Source: Cupriavidus sp. YR651 (GTDB lineage: Bacteria; Pseudomonadota; Gammaproteobacteria; Burkholderiales; Burkholderiaceae). Taken from it: 64,000 nucleotides of DNA. Below are positions 26,586 to 35,523 of this stretch, in pieces. The notes beneath the pieces are model-generated. The model saw only the letters and a program-made list of their open reading frames with translations, searched no databases and had not been told where the DNA came from. The position numbers and the translations under genes were made by a program. How positions within the stretch are numbered: position 1 is the stretch's first letter; each line of letters starts with the position of its first letter. Where the stretch lies: the NCBI RefSeq assembly GCF_900101625.1, contig NZ_FMYZ01000007.1:1-64000 (forward strand), written 5' to 3'.

Positions 26586-28010
26586 ATGATCAAAAGCTTT
26601 GCGGACTTTCATGGCATTGACCCGAATGCATTTGCAGCTACGGGCGCTCTCGACCCCATCCCTGGGATTGACACAAAGCTCTTTATTGATCCAAGCCTGC
26701 TCCGGGAAGCCGCCACACCTGAAATTGGCGGCAGTTTCAAAGTCGTTGAGGAATACTTTGCCGACGTGCTCAAGATTGTCGAGAACATCGGTAAGGTTGG
26801 CGATCCATTCTGGCGAAAAGCCGACCAATTACTAACCTTCCCGGAAGTGGATGGCCTATGTATTGGGTATTCAAAAGGGACACGCGGGAGTGGGATGGGT
26901 AAAGATACTCGGGCTAAATTGCTGGATACTATAATCCAGATTTCCCGGGCAGGCACTAAGGACCCAAGGATCTTTGAACTAATCGGCGCATTTGAAGAAG
27001 GCATCGGCCCAGATCGCATCAGCGACATGATTGCCAAAATCGTGTTACCCGACCTCATAACATTTACCCAGCGGGTGTGCAGCGATCTCGGCATCCCAAT
27101 GACAGCGCATCGGGTCGCCAATGGGCTGCAACAAGAGGACCTGCCATCCAACCCCATTACCGAAAGACCATTAATTTTAGTGCCAAAGGAAATACTCCGG
27201 AACCTTCCAGTGGCCGAGAGTTTTGCCGACATCGGGTGGATTGCCTCTCAGAATCAAGACCTGCGCGATCGTTTCAATGCGATCATTGGGGGGCGATGGA
27301 GCGATCTTACCCTAGCAAGGCAGAAGGAAATTCTCAAATCCAGTTTTATCGAACGACCTGACATACTCAAGATGGTTATTGATGCCTACTGCTCTGCAGA
27401 CAGGCAAGCCTATGATTTTGATAACGATCCCGCTGGTGAAGTGATTTGGTATCGAACATCGAAAACAGTGGCCCAGGAAGTTCCGCTGCAATTAGCCCTT
27501 TCTGACAACCCCACACAGAGCGAAGTCGAAACCGTAGTACAAAAAATCTGCGAGCATTTCAGAACACTTCTGGAAGACAACCAGCTCTGCAAATTACTGT
27601 ATGACGGTGAGGGCAAAAAGAAGCATGAGTCCGCCGCGCAACTCCTATTCTTCGGGGTTGCCTCAGCTTATTGCGAGGCAAACAATCTTGACCTATCGCC
27701 GGAGAGCGACGCGGGGCGAGGCCCAGTCGATTTTAAGGCAAGTCGCGGGTATCGCGAAAAGGTGGTTGTCGAGATCAAGCTCACCACCAATCAAAATCTT
27801 GTATCAGGTTTTCTCAATCAATTGCCGATCTACCAGAAGGCGGAGAATGCTCCGAAGGGCGTATATTTGGTAGTGCACAACGGGGGATCTGAAGCAAGGC
27901 TGGACGCCCTACTTAAGGAATCGGCTAGCGCCGGCAACGCCGCCCCGAGAGTAATCGTTGTTGACGGCATACCAAAAGTATCCGCAAGCAAAGCGAAATC
28001 ACGGGACTAA
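26586..28010 (+). CDS. Predicted PD-(D/E)XK nuclease of a two-gene cassette
   Basis: I use the ATG at 26586 (474 residues); a TTG four codons upstream is the alternative. Residue numbers here count from the TTG. The C-terminal 130 residues show a restriction-endonuclease-like core: Glu352 in HESAAQLLF, Asp386 in GRGPVDFKA, then Glu400-x-Lys402 in VVVEIKL, and a later segment GVYLVVHNG. The N-terminal 340 residues are helical with no motif I recognise (FADFHGIDPNAF at the start; GIDTKLFIDPSLL near 31-43). Base composition is clearly more AT-rich than the core genes. The next gene starts 39 bases downstream. A phage-defence or toxin role is inferred from fold, linkage and island setting. Confidence 0.6.
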   Translation: MIKSFADFHGIDPNAFAATGALDPIPGIDTKLFIDPSLLREAATPEIGGSFKVVEEYFADVLKIVENIGKVGDPFWRKADQLLTFPEVDGLCIGYSKGTRGSGMGKDTRAKLLDTIIQISRAGTKDPRIFELIGAFEEGIGPDRISDMIAKIVLPDLITFTQRVCSDLGIPMTAHRVANGLQQEDLPSNPITERPLILVPKEILRNLPVAESFADIGWIASQNQDLRDRFNAIIGGRWSDLTLARQKEILKSSFIERPDILKMVIDAYCSADRQAYDFDNDPAGEVIWYRTSKTVAQEVPLQLALSDNPTQSEVETVVQKICEHFRTLLEDNQLCKLLYDGEGKKKHESAAQLLFFGVASAYCEANNLDLSPESDAGRGPVDFKASRGYREKVVVEIKLTTNQNLVSGFLNQLPIYQKAENAPKGVYLVVHNGGSEARLDALLKESASAGNAAPRVIVVDGIPKVSASKAKSRD

Positions 28011-28049
28011 CAGCCATTAGCCACCTAAATTTTCTAACGAGCCAATAGA

Positions 28050-29048
28050 ATGAGGATTTCCAGCGAAGAAGATGCGTGGCGCTATTTGGAGCGCTATTTG
28101 GAAACAGGGGATGCAACGAGGCCACTCTTCGAGAACTGGCCCACGATGTCCATTATTATTAGGGGCGAGGATTATCTTGGCAGCATCACCGCCTCTCAAA
28201 TGGATGCATTCCTGGAATTCCAGAAGACACTGAATCGTGCTTATGCCGCCATTTCTCGCGGCCACTTCGATGGACGCTATCTTTCGGATGAAGAGGAAGA
28301 GGAACTCGTATTACGCACCGAAGTTCGTGAAGGTAGCTCTATCTTTGAAACCGACCTCTCCCCCTTTGTCAAAGCGTTGTCAATGGTGGTTTCAACAGCA
28401 AGCCCGACTGAGGTGATTGTCGCAGCCGTGCTAATCCCACTAGTACTCACATCCCCTATTGTTGTAAAGAGCTTTTTTGAAGGCCGTGCGCGTGAACTGG
28501 AGTTGAAGAACCAGCGCGCCCTTATCGATGCACTCGCCAGTCGAAATGCAGAGGAAACGGAGCAAGGCAAGACCTATCAAAAAGTCCTAAGAAAGCTGTC
28601 AAGAAAATTCCCGGCTCTAGAAGGAATGGTTCCTCAGCTTCGGCGAGCCCAACTCACTCTCCTTACATCGCTCCAGGATGCGGACACGGCACAGATCAAC
28701 GGCGTAACCATCTCACGCGACGAAATTCTCGACCTCAGCCAGAGGCGCCCCAAGAAGTCGAGGAGGCCACATGATTTGCGCGAAGAAATGGTTATCACGA
28801 GTATGCAGAAAAAAGAGAACATCTACAGCCTAGGTCTAGCAAGCGAGCACAAGGCCGTAATTGCAAAGCTCTACGCTGACCAATTCTCTGCATTCAAAAT
28901 CGGAAGGCTCATTCACGCTTTCCAGCACTCAACTGCCGTGAATTTTGTTGTGCGCATTACCCGCACGGATCAAAGTACCTTAAAAGGCGTAGTTCACGAC
29001 TTCACCGTCCCCCAACGTGGTCGACAACTTACGCGCCCCAAGGAGTAA
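28050..29048 (+). CDS. Membrane protein partner of the nuclease cassette
   Basis: A 332-residue protein of unknown family. An acidic N-terminal region (about 1-115, with the run EEEEEL near 81-86) leads to one hydrophobic segment (TEVIVAAVLIPLVLTSPIVV, about 120-139). Next comes a probable coiled coil (about 145-200) and a basic C-terminal domain containing RRPKKSRRPHDLR. It follows the nuclease gene at once on the same strand and shares its AT-rich composition. Nuclease plus membrane protein suggests a sensor–effector or toxin–partner pair, but this is inference. No known domain was recognised. Confidence 0.55.
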   Translation: MRISSEEDAWRYLERYLETGDATRPLFENWPTMSIIIRGEDYLGSITASQMDAFLEFQKTLNRAYAAISRGHFDGRYLSDEEEEELVLRTEVREGSSIFETDLSPFVKALSMVVSTASPTEVIVAAVLIPLVLTSPIVVKSFFEGRARELELKNQRALIDALASRNAEETEQGKTYQKVLRKLSRKFPALEGMVPQLRRAQLTLLTSLQDADTAQINGVTISRDEILDLSQRRPKKSRRPHDLREEMVITSMQKKENIYSLGLASEHKAVIAKLYADQFSAFKIGRLIHAFQHSTAVNFVVRITRTDQSTLKGVVHDFTVPQRGRQLTRPKE

Positions 29049-29059
29049 AAGGCCCCAGA

Positions 29060-29151
29060 TACTCAGCCCCTACAAGTCTATTGATGGCCTCGGCCAGCAA
29101 TCGTGGGGGCAGCTTTCCGCTTCCATCAAGCCGACGACGACTCGAAGCATG
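29060..29151 (-). pseudogene. Duplicated integrase C-terminal tail remnant
   Basis: Directly after the stop of the right integrase, and in the same frame, the minus strand encodes KLPPRLLAEAINRLVG (29068-29115). This closely repeats the integrase's own ending (GLPPSLLSEAVNRLSRVG). It has no start and no upstream domain. It is probably the tail of a second, related integrase left by recombination or replacement. Confidence 0.6.
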
Positions 29152-30357
29152 TCAGCCTTTGATTCCAACCGCGCCCACACGCGATAGCCTATTAACTGCT
29201 TCGGACAGCAAACTTGGCGGCAATCCGTCGCTGGTCCCATAAGTGCCTGCAGCCCCACCCTCGGCGTGCCCCATCAAGGCCATGCGCACCTCCTGCGATA
29301 CGCCTGCGGCCCTGCACTTGTCTGCGAACAGATGCCGCCACGAGTGGAACGCAACGTCCTTGTCCTTGATTTTGCAGACGTTGCGAATCAGCTTCCCGTA
29401 TCGCTTACTGAACGCAGCGGACACGTTGCCATACTTGTCGGTCTTCACTGGTAGCAGCGGCCCCTCCGGCAGCGCCTGCGCCCATGACCAGAAGTGTGAC
29501 AGCTCCCGATGCAGCGGCACCCAGCGGCGACTTCCTGCGTTCTTCAGCGTCATGGGAATTCCGGGGGCGTGCTCGCCCTCGTCAGTGATGCGAATGCCCT
29601 GCACGCCGTCGCGCTCTATCAGGTCGCATCGGCGTAGCTGGTGAAGCTCGTTCAGTCGCGCCCCCGTCCACTTCGCCAACCTGGGCAACCAGTACATCGC
29701 TGGGTCGCTCTCGCACATCCCTGCCGTGGCAGCCATCACCTCCTCCGCCTGCTCGGGGCTGTACGGCTTACGCAGTTCAACGGCACGCTTTGGCGGCGGT
29801 AGCTCTGCGCCCTCCGCATGATTGCTTTCGATCATGCCCCGCCCTTTGGCAATCCCTAGCAGCAGGCGGATGAAGCCCAGCTTCTTGTTCGTGGTGGCGA
29901 TGCTGTTACCGGTCTCTATCCAGCCGTCACGCACGGCAACGATGCTCTGCCGGGTAATGATGCGGATGTCAGGGTCGTTGGCCTCTCGCACAGCACGGGT
30001 CACAGCGTCCACAGTCTTTGCCGTGGGTTGCCTGTCTCGTCGCCAGATCGGAATGAGGGTGGATAGCTGGGTCCCGCTGCGCTTGGTGGTCGCTGGAGAG
30101 GTGCCGGGTCCGTCAGCGCTCACAGAAGCAGTAGGACGCGGCAGGGGTACTGCGGAATGTTCTAGGATTGGTGCGCCCCGCTTCAGACTGAATTCATCGT
30201 CAAGCTGCACAGCAGCGCGCAATGCAAGTCGTGCTGCAGTAGCCCGTTCTCTGGTGCGAAGGCTGTAGATGATCTCTCGCTTGCCGTAGATGGCAACGAG
30301 GTCAGTGGGGATTTTCTTGCGGAAGTAGTAGGTGCCGTTTCGGCGGGTGATGTGCAT
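29152..30357 (-). CDS. Tyrosine recombinase / integrase (right)
   Basis: The ATG at 30357 follows GAGGGAGAG and gives 401 residues; the open frame continues 28 codons upstream. The N-terminus has the arm-binding pattern HITRRNGTYYFRKKIPTDL typical of DUF6538-type integrases. The catalytic domain shows Arg in WTGARLNELHQL, HSWRHLFADKC, and GHAEGGAAGTYG at the end. The last would place the catalytic Tyr in GTYG, with a longer spacer than usual. It reads inward from the intact tRNA-Ser, on its 3' side, the standard position for an integrase at its attachment site. It is likely the enzyme that inserted the element. Confidence 0.9.
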   Translation of the reverse strand: MHITRRNGTYYFRKKIPTDLVAIYGKREIIYSLRTRERATAARLALRAAVQLDDEFSLKRGAPILEHSAVPLPRPTASVSADGPGTSPATTKRSGTQLSTLIPIWRRDRQPTAKTVDAVTRAVREANDPDIRIITRQSIVAVRDGWIETGNSIATTNKKLGFIRLLLGIAKGRGMIESNHAEGAELPPPKRAVELRKPYSPEQAEEVMAATAGMCESDPAMYWLPRLAKWTGARLNELHQLRRCDLIERDGVQGIRITDEGEHAPGIPMTLKNAGSRRWVPLHRELSHFWSWAQALPEGPLLPVKTDKYGNVSAAFSKRYGKLIRNVCKIKDKDVAFHSWRHLFADKCRAAGVSQEVRMALMGHAEGGAAGTYGTSDGLPPSLLSEAVNRLSRVGAVGIKG

Positions 30358-30426
30358 CGCTGACTCTCCCTCGGTGTAAGTGACACGCGGAAGGTGCAGC
30401 GGTGTAAGACTGTCTCTTAGCGGATT

Positions 30427-30450
30427 CCCCAGCCCCCTCAAGGGCTGGGG
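30427..30450 (-). terminator. Hairpin downstream of intact tRNA-Ser
   Basis: CCCCAGCCC and GGGCTGGGG form a 9-bp stem with a six-base loop, between the tRNA and the right integrase. It lacks a T-run on the minus strand, unlike the terminator at the left copy, so termination here may be weak. Confidence 0.45.
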
Positions 30451-30466
30451 TCCACATTCGCCATTA

Positions 30467-30546
30467 CTGGCGGAGACGGAGGGATTCGAACCCTCGATCC
30501 AGGTTTTGGCCCGGATGCTCCCTTAGCAGGGGAGTGCCTTCGACCT
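30467..30546. repeat. Right attachment repeat (80 bp)
   Basis: Exact copy of 17128-17207, here inside the intact tRNA-Ser gene. It marks the other element boundary. Confidence 0.88.
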
Positions 30547-30561
30547 CTCGGCCACGTCTCC
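30468..30561 (-). tRNA. serX: tRNA-Ser(GCT)
   Basis: Minus strand, 94 bases with an encoded CCA end. The acceptor stem GGAGACG/CGTCTCC pairs fully. The anticodon stem is CTCCC/GGGAG with loop CTGCTAA (anticodon GCT). There is a long class II variable arm (CATCCGGGCC...) and the T-loop TTCGAAT. It lies downstream of lysC and is the insertion site of the element; the symbol is a generic guess. Confidence 0.95.
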
Positions 30562-30699
30562 CAAACTTGCGTTGTGCGAGGGAGGCCGCACAACGAAGCG
30601 CGTATTCTAGCGAGGCTGCATCAACTGGTCAATGAAATTTCGATGACCGGCCTTGCAAAAAACGATACATCCCCGCCAGAAACAAACCTCAAATCCGGA

Positions 30700-31950
30700 T
30701 CACGCCTGATCCAGTTCGAACACCTTGTGCAGCGCGCGCACGGCGAGCTCCATGTACTTCTCGTCGATCAGCACCGAGATCTTGATTTCCGAGGTGGAGA
30801 TCATCTGGATGTTGATGCCCTCTTCCGACAGCGTGCGGAACATCTTGCTGGCGATGCCGACGTGCGAGCGCATGCCCACACCCACCACCGACACCTTCGA
30901 CACCTTCGGGTCGCCCGACACGCTCGCGGCGCCGATATGGCCCTTCACGTTGTCGTTCAGGATCGTCAGCGCGTGCTGGTAGTCGCCACGCGGCACGGTG
31001 AAGGTGAAGTCGGTCTTGCCGTCCACCGACTGGTTCTGGATGATCATGTCGACGTCGATGTTTGCGTCGGCGATCGGGCCCAGGATCTGGTAGGCGATGC
31101 CCGGCTTGTCCGGCACGCCCAGGACAGTGATCTTGGCTTCGTCACGGGCAAAGGCGATGCCGGAGATGACGGCTGCTTCCATTTCAGACTCTTCCTCAAA
31201 AGTAATCAGCGTGCCCGAGTGCATTTCCTGCTCGAGCGGCATCAGGGGGTCGGTCAGCGACGACAGCACGCGCGTTTTCACGCGGTACTTGCCGGCGAAC
31301 TCCACCGAGCGAATCTGCAGCACCTTGGAGCCCAGGCTGGCCATTTCCAGCATTTCCTCGAAGGTGATCTGGTCCAGTTGGCGAGCGTCTTCGACCACGC
31401 GCGGATCGGTCGTGTACACGCCATCCACATCGGTATAGATCAGGCACTCGTCGGCTTCGATGGCGGCGGCAATGGCCACTGCCGAGGTATCGGAGCCGCC
31501 GCGGCCCAGCGTCGTGATGTTGCCGTCATCGTCGATGCCCTGGAAGCCCGTGATCACCACCACGCGGCCCGCGTCCAGGTCACCCAGGATACGCTCGTCA
31601 TCGATCGATTCGATGCGGGCCTTGGTGTAGGCCGAATCGGTTTTCACCGGCACTTGCCAGCCGGTGTAGCTGACCGCGTTGATGCCTTCGCCGTGCAGCG
31701 CAATGGCCAGCAGCGCCACGCTGGCTTGCTCGCCAGTGGAGGCCAGCATGTCCAGTTCACGCGGATCCGGCTGCGCGGAAATTTCCTTGGCAAGGGCCAG
31801 CAGGCGATTGGTCTCGCCCGACATGGCCGAAGGCACCACGACAACGCGGTGACCGGCGCGGTGCCACTTGGCCACGCGCTTGGCGACATTCTTGATGCGT
31901 TCCGAGGAACCCATCGAAGTGCCGCCGTATTTGTGAACGATGAGAGCCAT
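30700..31950 (-). CDS. lysC: Aspartate kinase
   Basis: From the ATG at 31950 the protein has 416 residues and starts ALIVHKYGGTSMGS, the kinase signature; the open frame continues 15 codons upstream without such a motif. It phosphorylates aspartate, the first step to lysine, threonine and methionine. The kinase domain covers about 1-245, with VITGFQGIDDDGNITTLGRGGSD in the middle (given in part). Two ACT regulatory domains follow (about 265-416), so feedback inhibition is likely. It is a monofunctional enzyme of the usual betaproteobacterial size. Its stop lies 138 bases from the tRNA-Ser gene. Confidence 0.97.
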   Translation of the reverse strand: MALIVHKYGGTSMGSSERIKNVAKRVAKWHRAGHRVVVVPSAMSGETNRLLALAKEISAQPDPRELDMLASTGEQASVALLAIALHGEGINAVSYTGWQVPVKTDSAYTKARIESIDDERILGDLDAGRVVVITGFQGIDDDGNITTLGRGGSDTSAVAIAAAIEADECLIYTDVDGVYTTDPRVVEDARQLDQITFEEMLEMASLGSKVLQIRSVEFAGKYRVKTRVLSSLTDPLMPLEQEMHSGTLITFEEESEMEAAVISGIAFARDEAKITVLGVPDKPGIAYQILGPIADANIDVDMIIQNQSVDGKTDFTFTVPRGDYQHALTILNDNVKGHIGAASVSGDPKVSKVSVVGVGMRSHVGIASKMFRTLSEEGINIQMISTSEIKISVLIDEKYMELAVRALHKVFELDQA

Positions 31951-32073
31951 CTTCTTGTCGACGCCAGCGATTGTGCAAAGCCCTTGAAAATACACGAAGA
32001 CCGCCCGCCAGGCAAGGCGGCGGCGGGGCTGGCGGTCCGGCGCGAGTGACCTGCCGGGCGCTAATCGGCCGCC

Positions 32074-33558
32074 TCAGGAGGCGTGCACGGTGCCTTCGCC
32101 CCAGGGCATCCACTCCACACGCCAGCGCGGCGCATGGGGCGCGTCGGCCGCCCATCGGCGATGCATGCCCAGGCCAGCCGCCATGACCAGCGTATCGCCG
32201 CTCCAGAGCAACGGCAGGTACGCCCGGCGCCAGGCGGGAATGGCGGCTTCCTGGAAGGCCTGCTTGAGCGCCCGCGCCGGGCCGCCGGGCCGCAGGACGA
32301 TGCGCTCGCCGCCCGCCCTGCCCATCAGGCGTAGCGGCTGGCGCAGCACGGCGTCGGGCACGCCAAACGAGTCGTCGCGCGTGAAATGCAGCGCTCCACG
32401 CCATGCGGGAACGACCAACCGGGCCTCGCCCTGCCAGTCAAACGCGAACGGTGCCGGCGCGGTCCGCAGGACGGCATGACAGGCCAGCACCTTGTCGCGG
32501 AATCGCCTGAGCACCAGCCCGTCATGCGCGATCGCCGGCTCGCCGCCATCGTGCTCGATCAGTTGCGCGCGCATCGCGGCCAGCCGTGCGGTGGATGGCG
32601 CCTGCGCGCCAAGATCGCGCAACCAGTGGCGTAGTACGCCGTCTGCCTGATCGGCTGGCAGCGCTCGCAGGCCAGCGAGATCGAGCTCCGAGAGCGTCTC
32701 CGGGTCTCGGCCGGGGCCCGCCAGCGCGGCGAGTTCGCGTACGGCCAGCGCATCGAGCAGACTGGCCGCCTGTCCGAAGTGCGCGGCAGCCTGCGTCACG
32801 CTGCCATACAGCGCCGGAAACGCCTGCAGCAGCGCCGGCAGTTGGGCGCGCAGCGCATTGCGGGCATAGCGGGGGTCGGTGTTGGACGGATCGTCGATCC
32901 ATTGCAACTGCTGTGACTGGCAATAGGCGTCGATGTCCGCGCGAGGCACCTCCAGCCACGGCCGCAGCAGTTGCACATCACCCTGCCCGTCCAGCGGCCG
33001 TTGCGCTGGCATGCCGGCCATGCCGGCCACACCGGTGCCGCGGAACAGCCGCAGCAGCACGGTTTCAACCTGATCGTCGCGATGGTGGGCGAACAGCAGC
33101 AGGCCAGCCCCCTGCGCGCGGCACATGCGGCCGAGCGCCTCATATCGGGCGCGGCGCGCGGCGGCCTCGATCCCCTCGCCCGCCGCAGCCTGTACCGTCA
33201 CGCGCTCACTGACGAGCGGCACCTGCCAGTCGCGGCACAATGACTCGCAGAACCGGTCCCAGTCATCGGCCTGCGCCTGCAGACCGTGATGGATATGCAG
33301 CGCGACCACGCGCGCCGGTGGCGAGACGCCGGCGACGGCCGCGCACGCGGCGTGCAGCAGCGCGACCGAATCGCGTCCGCCCGAGAGCGCCACGGCAACG
33401 GTCGGCGGTGCGCCGCTGCCAGAAACAACAAAGGCCGCACCGGCCTGGAGAGCCTGTGCGACCTTGTCGGTCAGGCGCGCGGTCAGTTGCGCGGGCACGG
33501 GATCGGGTGTCCCGTCTCGCGCATCATTCCGGAGCGCCGGTTTCCTTGAACTTGCCAT
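32074..33558 (-). CDS. tilS: tRNA(Ile)-lysidine synthase
   Basis: A 494-residue N-type ATP pyrophosphatase with the PP-loop SGGRDS at 59-64. It converts C34 of the tRNA-Ile with anticodon CAU to lysidine, so that it reads AUA. The N-terminal domain runs to about 260, followed by a TilS substrate-binding region and the C-terminal domain ([19 protein letters not shown]). It is longer than the E. coli enzyme because of a 50-residue leader. The start overlaps the end of accA by 35 bases, and no better start is evident. The operon order accA, tilS, lysC is typical of Cupriavidus and Ralstonia. Confidence 0.95.
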   Translation of the reverse strand: MASSRKPALRNDARDGTPDPVPAQLTARLTDKVAQALQAGAAFVVSGSGAPPTVAVALSGGRDSVALLHAACAAVAGVSPPARVVALHIHHGLQAQADDWDRFCESLCRDWQVPLVSERVTVQAAAGEGIEAAARRARYEALGRMCRAQGAGLLLFAHHRDDQVETVLLRLFRGTGVAGMAGMPAQRPLDGQGDVQLLRPWLEVPRADIDAYCQSQQLQWIDDPSNTDPRYARNALRAQLPALLQAFPALYGSVTQAAAHFGQAASLLDALAVRELAALAGPGRDPETLSELDLAGLRALPADQADGVLRHWLRDLGAQAPSTARLAAMRAQLIEHDGGEPAIAHDGLVLRRFRDKVLACHAVLRTAPAPFAFDWQGEARLVVPAWRGALHFTRDDSFGVPDAVLRQPLRLMGRAGGERIVLRPGGPARALKQAFQEAAIPAWRRAYLPLLWSGDTLVMAAGLGMHRRWAADAPHAPRWRVEWMPWGEGTVHAS

Positions 33559-34495
33559 AGGCCATCAGGCGCTCGTGCCGGCGTGCCTGCAATTCCTTCA
33601 CGCTCATGCCCTGGAACTGGCGCAGCGATTCGGCCAGCGTGCGCTTGAGCATGGTGGCCATCGCCTTCGGATCGCGGTGCGCGCCGCCGAGCGGCTCGTT
33701 CACGATCTTGTCGATCAGGCCCAACGCCTTCAGGCGGTGCGCGGTCAGGCCCAGGGCCTCGGCCGCCTCGGGCGCCTTCTCGGCGGTCTTCCAGAGGATC
33801 GACGCGCAGCCTTCCGGCGAGATCACCGCGTAGGTGGCGAATTGCAGCATCTGCACCACGTCGCCCACGGCAATCGCCAGCGCGCCGCCGGAGCCGCCCT
33901 CGCCGATGATGGTGGCGATCAGGGGCACCTTCAGGCCGGCCATCACATAGAGGTTGTGACCGATGGCTTCCGACTGGCCGCGCTCTTCCGCGTCGATGCC
34001 CGGAAATGCGCCCGGGGTATCCACGAAGGTGAAGATAGGCAGGCCGAACTTGTCGGCCAGTTCCATCAGGCGCTTGGCCTTGCGGTAGCCCTCGGGCTTG
34101 GACATGCCGAAGTTGCGCAGCGCGCGCTCCTTGGTGTCGCGGCCCTTCTGGTGACCGATCACCATGCACGCCTGCCCATTGAAGCGGGCCAGGCCGCCTA
34201 CGATCGACAGGTCGTCCGCGAAGGCGCGGTCGCCGTGCAACTCATGGAAGTCGGTAAAAATCTCCCGCACGTAGTCCAGGGTGTAAGGACGCTGCGGGTG
34301 GCGGGCGATCTGCGCAACCTGCCACGGGCTCAGGTTTGCATAGATGTCCTTGGTGAGCTGCTGGCTCTTGCCAGCCAGCCGCGAAATCTCTTCGGAAATA
34401 TCAACAGCCGAATCGTCCTGCACAAAGCGCAGTTCTTCGATTTTTGCCTCGAGCTCGGCGATCGGCTGCTCGAAATCCAGGAAGGTGGTTTTCAT
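33524..34495 (-). CDS. accA: Acetyl-CoA carboxylase carboxyltransferase subunit alpha
   Basis: A 323-residue AccA of normal length. It transfers CO2 from carboxybiotin to acetyl-CoA with AccD, the first committed step of fatty acid synthesis. The N-terminal helix ([20 protein letters not shown]) and the crotonase-like core ([35 protein letters not shown]) are clear. The ATG at 34495 is followed by the expected sequence. It is transcribed with tilS; a short ACCGG/CCGGT hairpin lies in its leader near 34531-34547. Confidence 0.98.
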   Translation of the reverse strand: MKTTFLDFEQPIAELEAKIEELRFVQDDSAVDISEEISRLAGKSQQLTKDIYANLSPWQVAQIARHPQRPYTLDYVREIFTDFHELHGDRAFADDLSIVGGLARFNGQACMVIGHQKGRDTKERALRNFGMSKPEGYRKAKRLMELADKFGLPIFTFVDTPGAFPGIDAEERGQSEAIGHNLYVMAGLKVPLIATIIGEGGSGGALAIAVGDVVQMLQFATYAVISPEGCASILWKTAEKAPEAAEALGLTAHRLKALGLIDKIVNEPLGGAHRDPKAMATMLKRTLAESLRQFQGMSVKELQARRHERLMAYGKFKETGAPE

Positions 34496-34650
34496 AGAAA
34501 CACGGACCTGTCTGTGAAGGGGCGGATTCTACCGGAAAAAAACCGGTTTCCAACCGCCCGATAAGTTGAATTCACATCACTTTTAAATGAAATCAACACC
34601 GTCACTACCTGAAACTGCCCTGCTTCGTTCCTGTTTGTTCCTGCTTGTTC

Positions 34651-35523
34651 CTAATACGTCACCGGCAGCGGGTCGAGGCTGCGCCACATGTACCATGTGG
34701 CCACGGTTCGCCAGGGTTCCCAGTTGGCCGCCACCTCGCGTGCCTCGCTCCGGGTGACAGGTTCGCCACTGAAATAGTTGGCGGAAATCGCGTTGATGAG
34801 CCCTACGTCATCCAGCGGCAGCACGTTCGGCCGCATCAGATTGAACATCAGGAACATCTCTGCCGTCCAGCGTCCGATGCCGCGAATCTGCGTGAGTTCG
34901 GCGATCACCGCCTCGTCGTCCATGCCGGTCCATTCATTGACGTGGACGCGTCCGGCCTTGAAATGCTCTGCAAGGTCGATGATGTATTCCGCCTTGCGTC
35001 TTGACAGGCCGCAGCCGGCCAATGTCTCCGGACCCGCTTTCAGGAACTGCGCCGGCGTCAGGCGCGGGCATGTCGCGACCAGGCGCTCCCAGACCGACTG
35101 CGCGGCCTTGACGGAAATCTGCTGGCCGACCACCGAACGCGCCAGCGTGATGAAGGGATCACCGCGCGAGATCAGGTGCGCGGGACCGTAGGTGGGGATC
35201 ATCTTGCGCAGGATGCGGTCGCGCTTCATCAGGTCGGCGCAGGCCTCGTCCCAGAAGGCCGGCCGCACGGCGTCGATGACCGTTTCCACCGGCAGTGGCA
35301 CCGCGTTGGCTTCCGGCAGCACAGGCTTGCCGCCCTTTGCCGCCGCCTTGCCTGCAGCCTTGCTCCCGGCCTTGCCTGCGTCCCTGGCGGCAACCTTGCC
35401 CGCCACGCTCGCTGTCGTCTTGCCCGCCGGCTTCGGCGCAGCGCGGGTCGTCCGGCTGACCTTCTCCGGCGCGGGCGCGGGCGACTTTGGCTTGCGCGCG
35501 GCAGCGTTCAAGCACGCCTCCAC
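34651..35523 (-). CDS. DNA-3-methyladenine glycosylase II-like (AlkA/HhH-GPD)
   Basis: A 290-residue base-excision repair glycosylase. The first 65 residues are an unusual Ala/Lys-rich tail ([16 protein letters not shown]). The HhH-GPD domain follows: [19 protein letters not shown] (about 130-148), the hairpin [14 protein letters not shown] (212-225) and the catalytic Asp in LPLDDVGL (238/239). It would remove alkylated purines. It overlaps cysS by 16 bases at its start, so it is probably translated together with it. The basic tail may bind DNA or be poorly conserved filler. Confidence 0.9.
   Translation of the reverse strand: MEACLNAAARKPKSPAPAPEKVSRTTRAAPKPAGKTTASVAGKVAARDAGKAGSKAAGKAAAKGGKPVLPEANAVPLPVETVIDAVRPAFWDEACADLMKRDRILRKMIPTYGPAHLISRGDPFITLARSVVGQQISVKAAQSVWERLVATCPRLTPAQFLKAGPETLAGCGLSRRKAEYIIDLAEHFKAGRVHVNEWTGMDDEAVIAELTQIRGIGRWTAEMFLMFNLMRPNVLPLDDVGLINAISANYFSGEPVTRSEAREVAANWEPWRTVATWYMWRSLDPLPVTY

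Larger units (their letters stand above)
17128..30547. mobile_element. Composite integrative element at tRNA-Ser(GCT)
   Basis: About 13.4 kb bounded by an 80-bp exact direct repeat (17128-17207 and 30467-30546) that is the 3' part of tRNA-Ser(GCT). Integrase genes lie at both ends and point inward. The native tRNA terminator is on the left copy and the native 5' end on the right copy, as expected for insertion into the tRNA 3' half. The content is accessory: an ATPase, a helicase module, nucleases and a serine recombinase. Parts such as 18.7-20.7 kb and 26.6-29 kb are visibly richer in A and T than the flanks. Two integrases suggest two elements or a merger. Confidence 0.85.

Noticed and set aside
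30574-32049. 491-codon open frame antisense to lysC
   Set aside because: Antisense shadow rich in His, Arg and Gly; lysC is clear on the minus strand.
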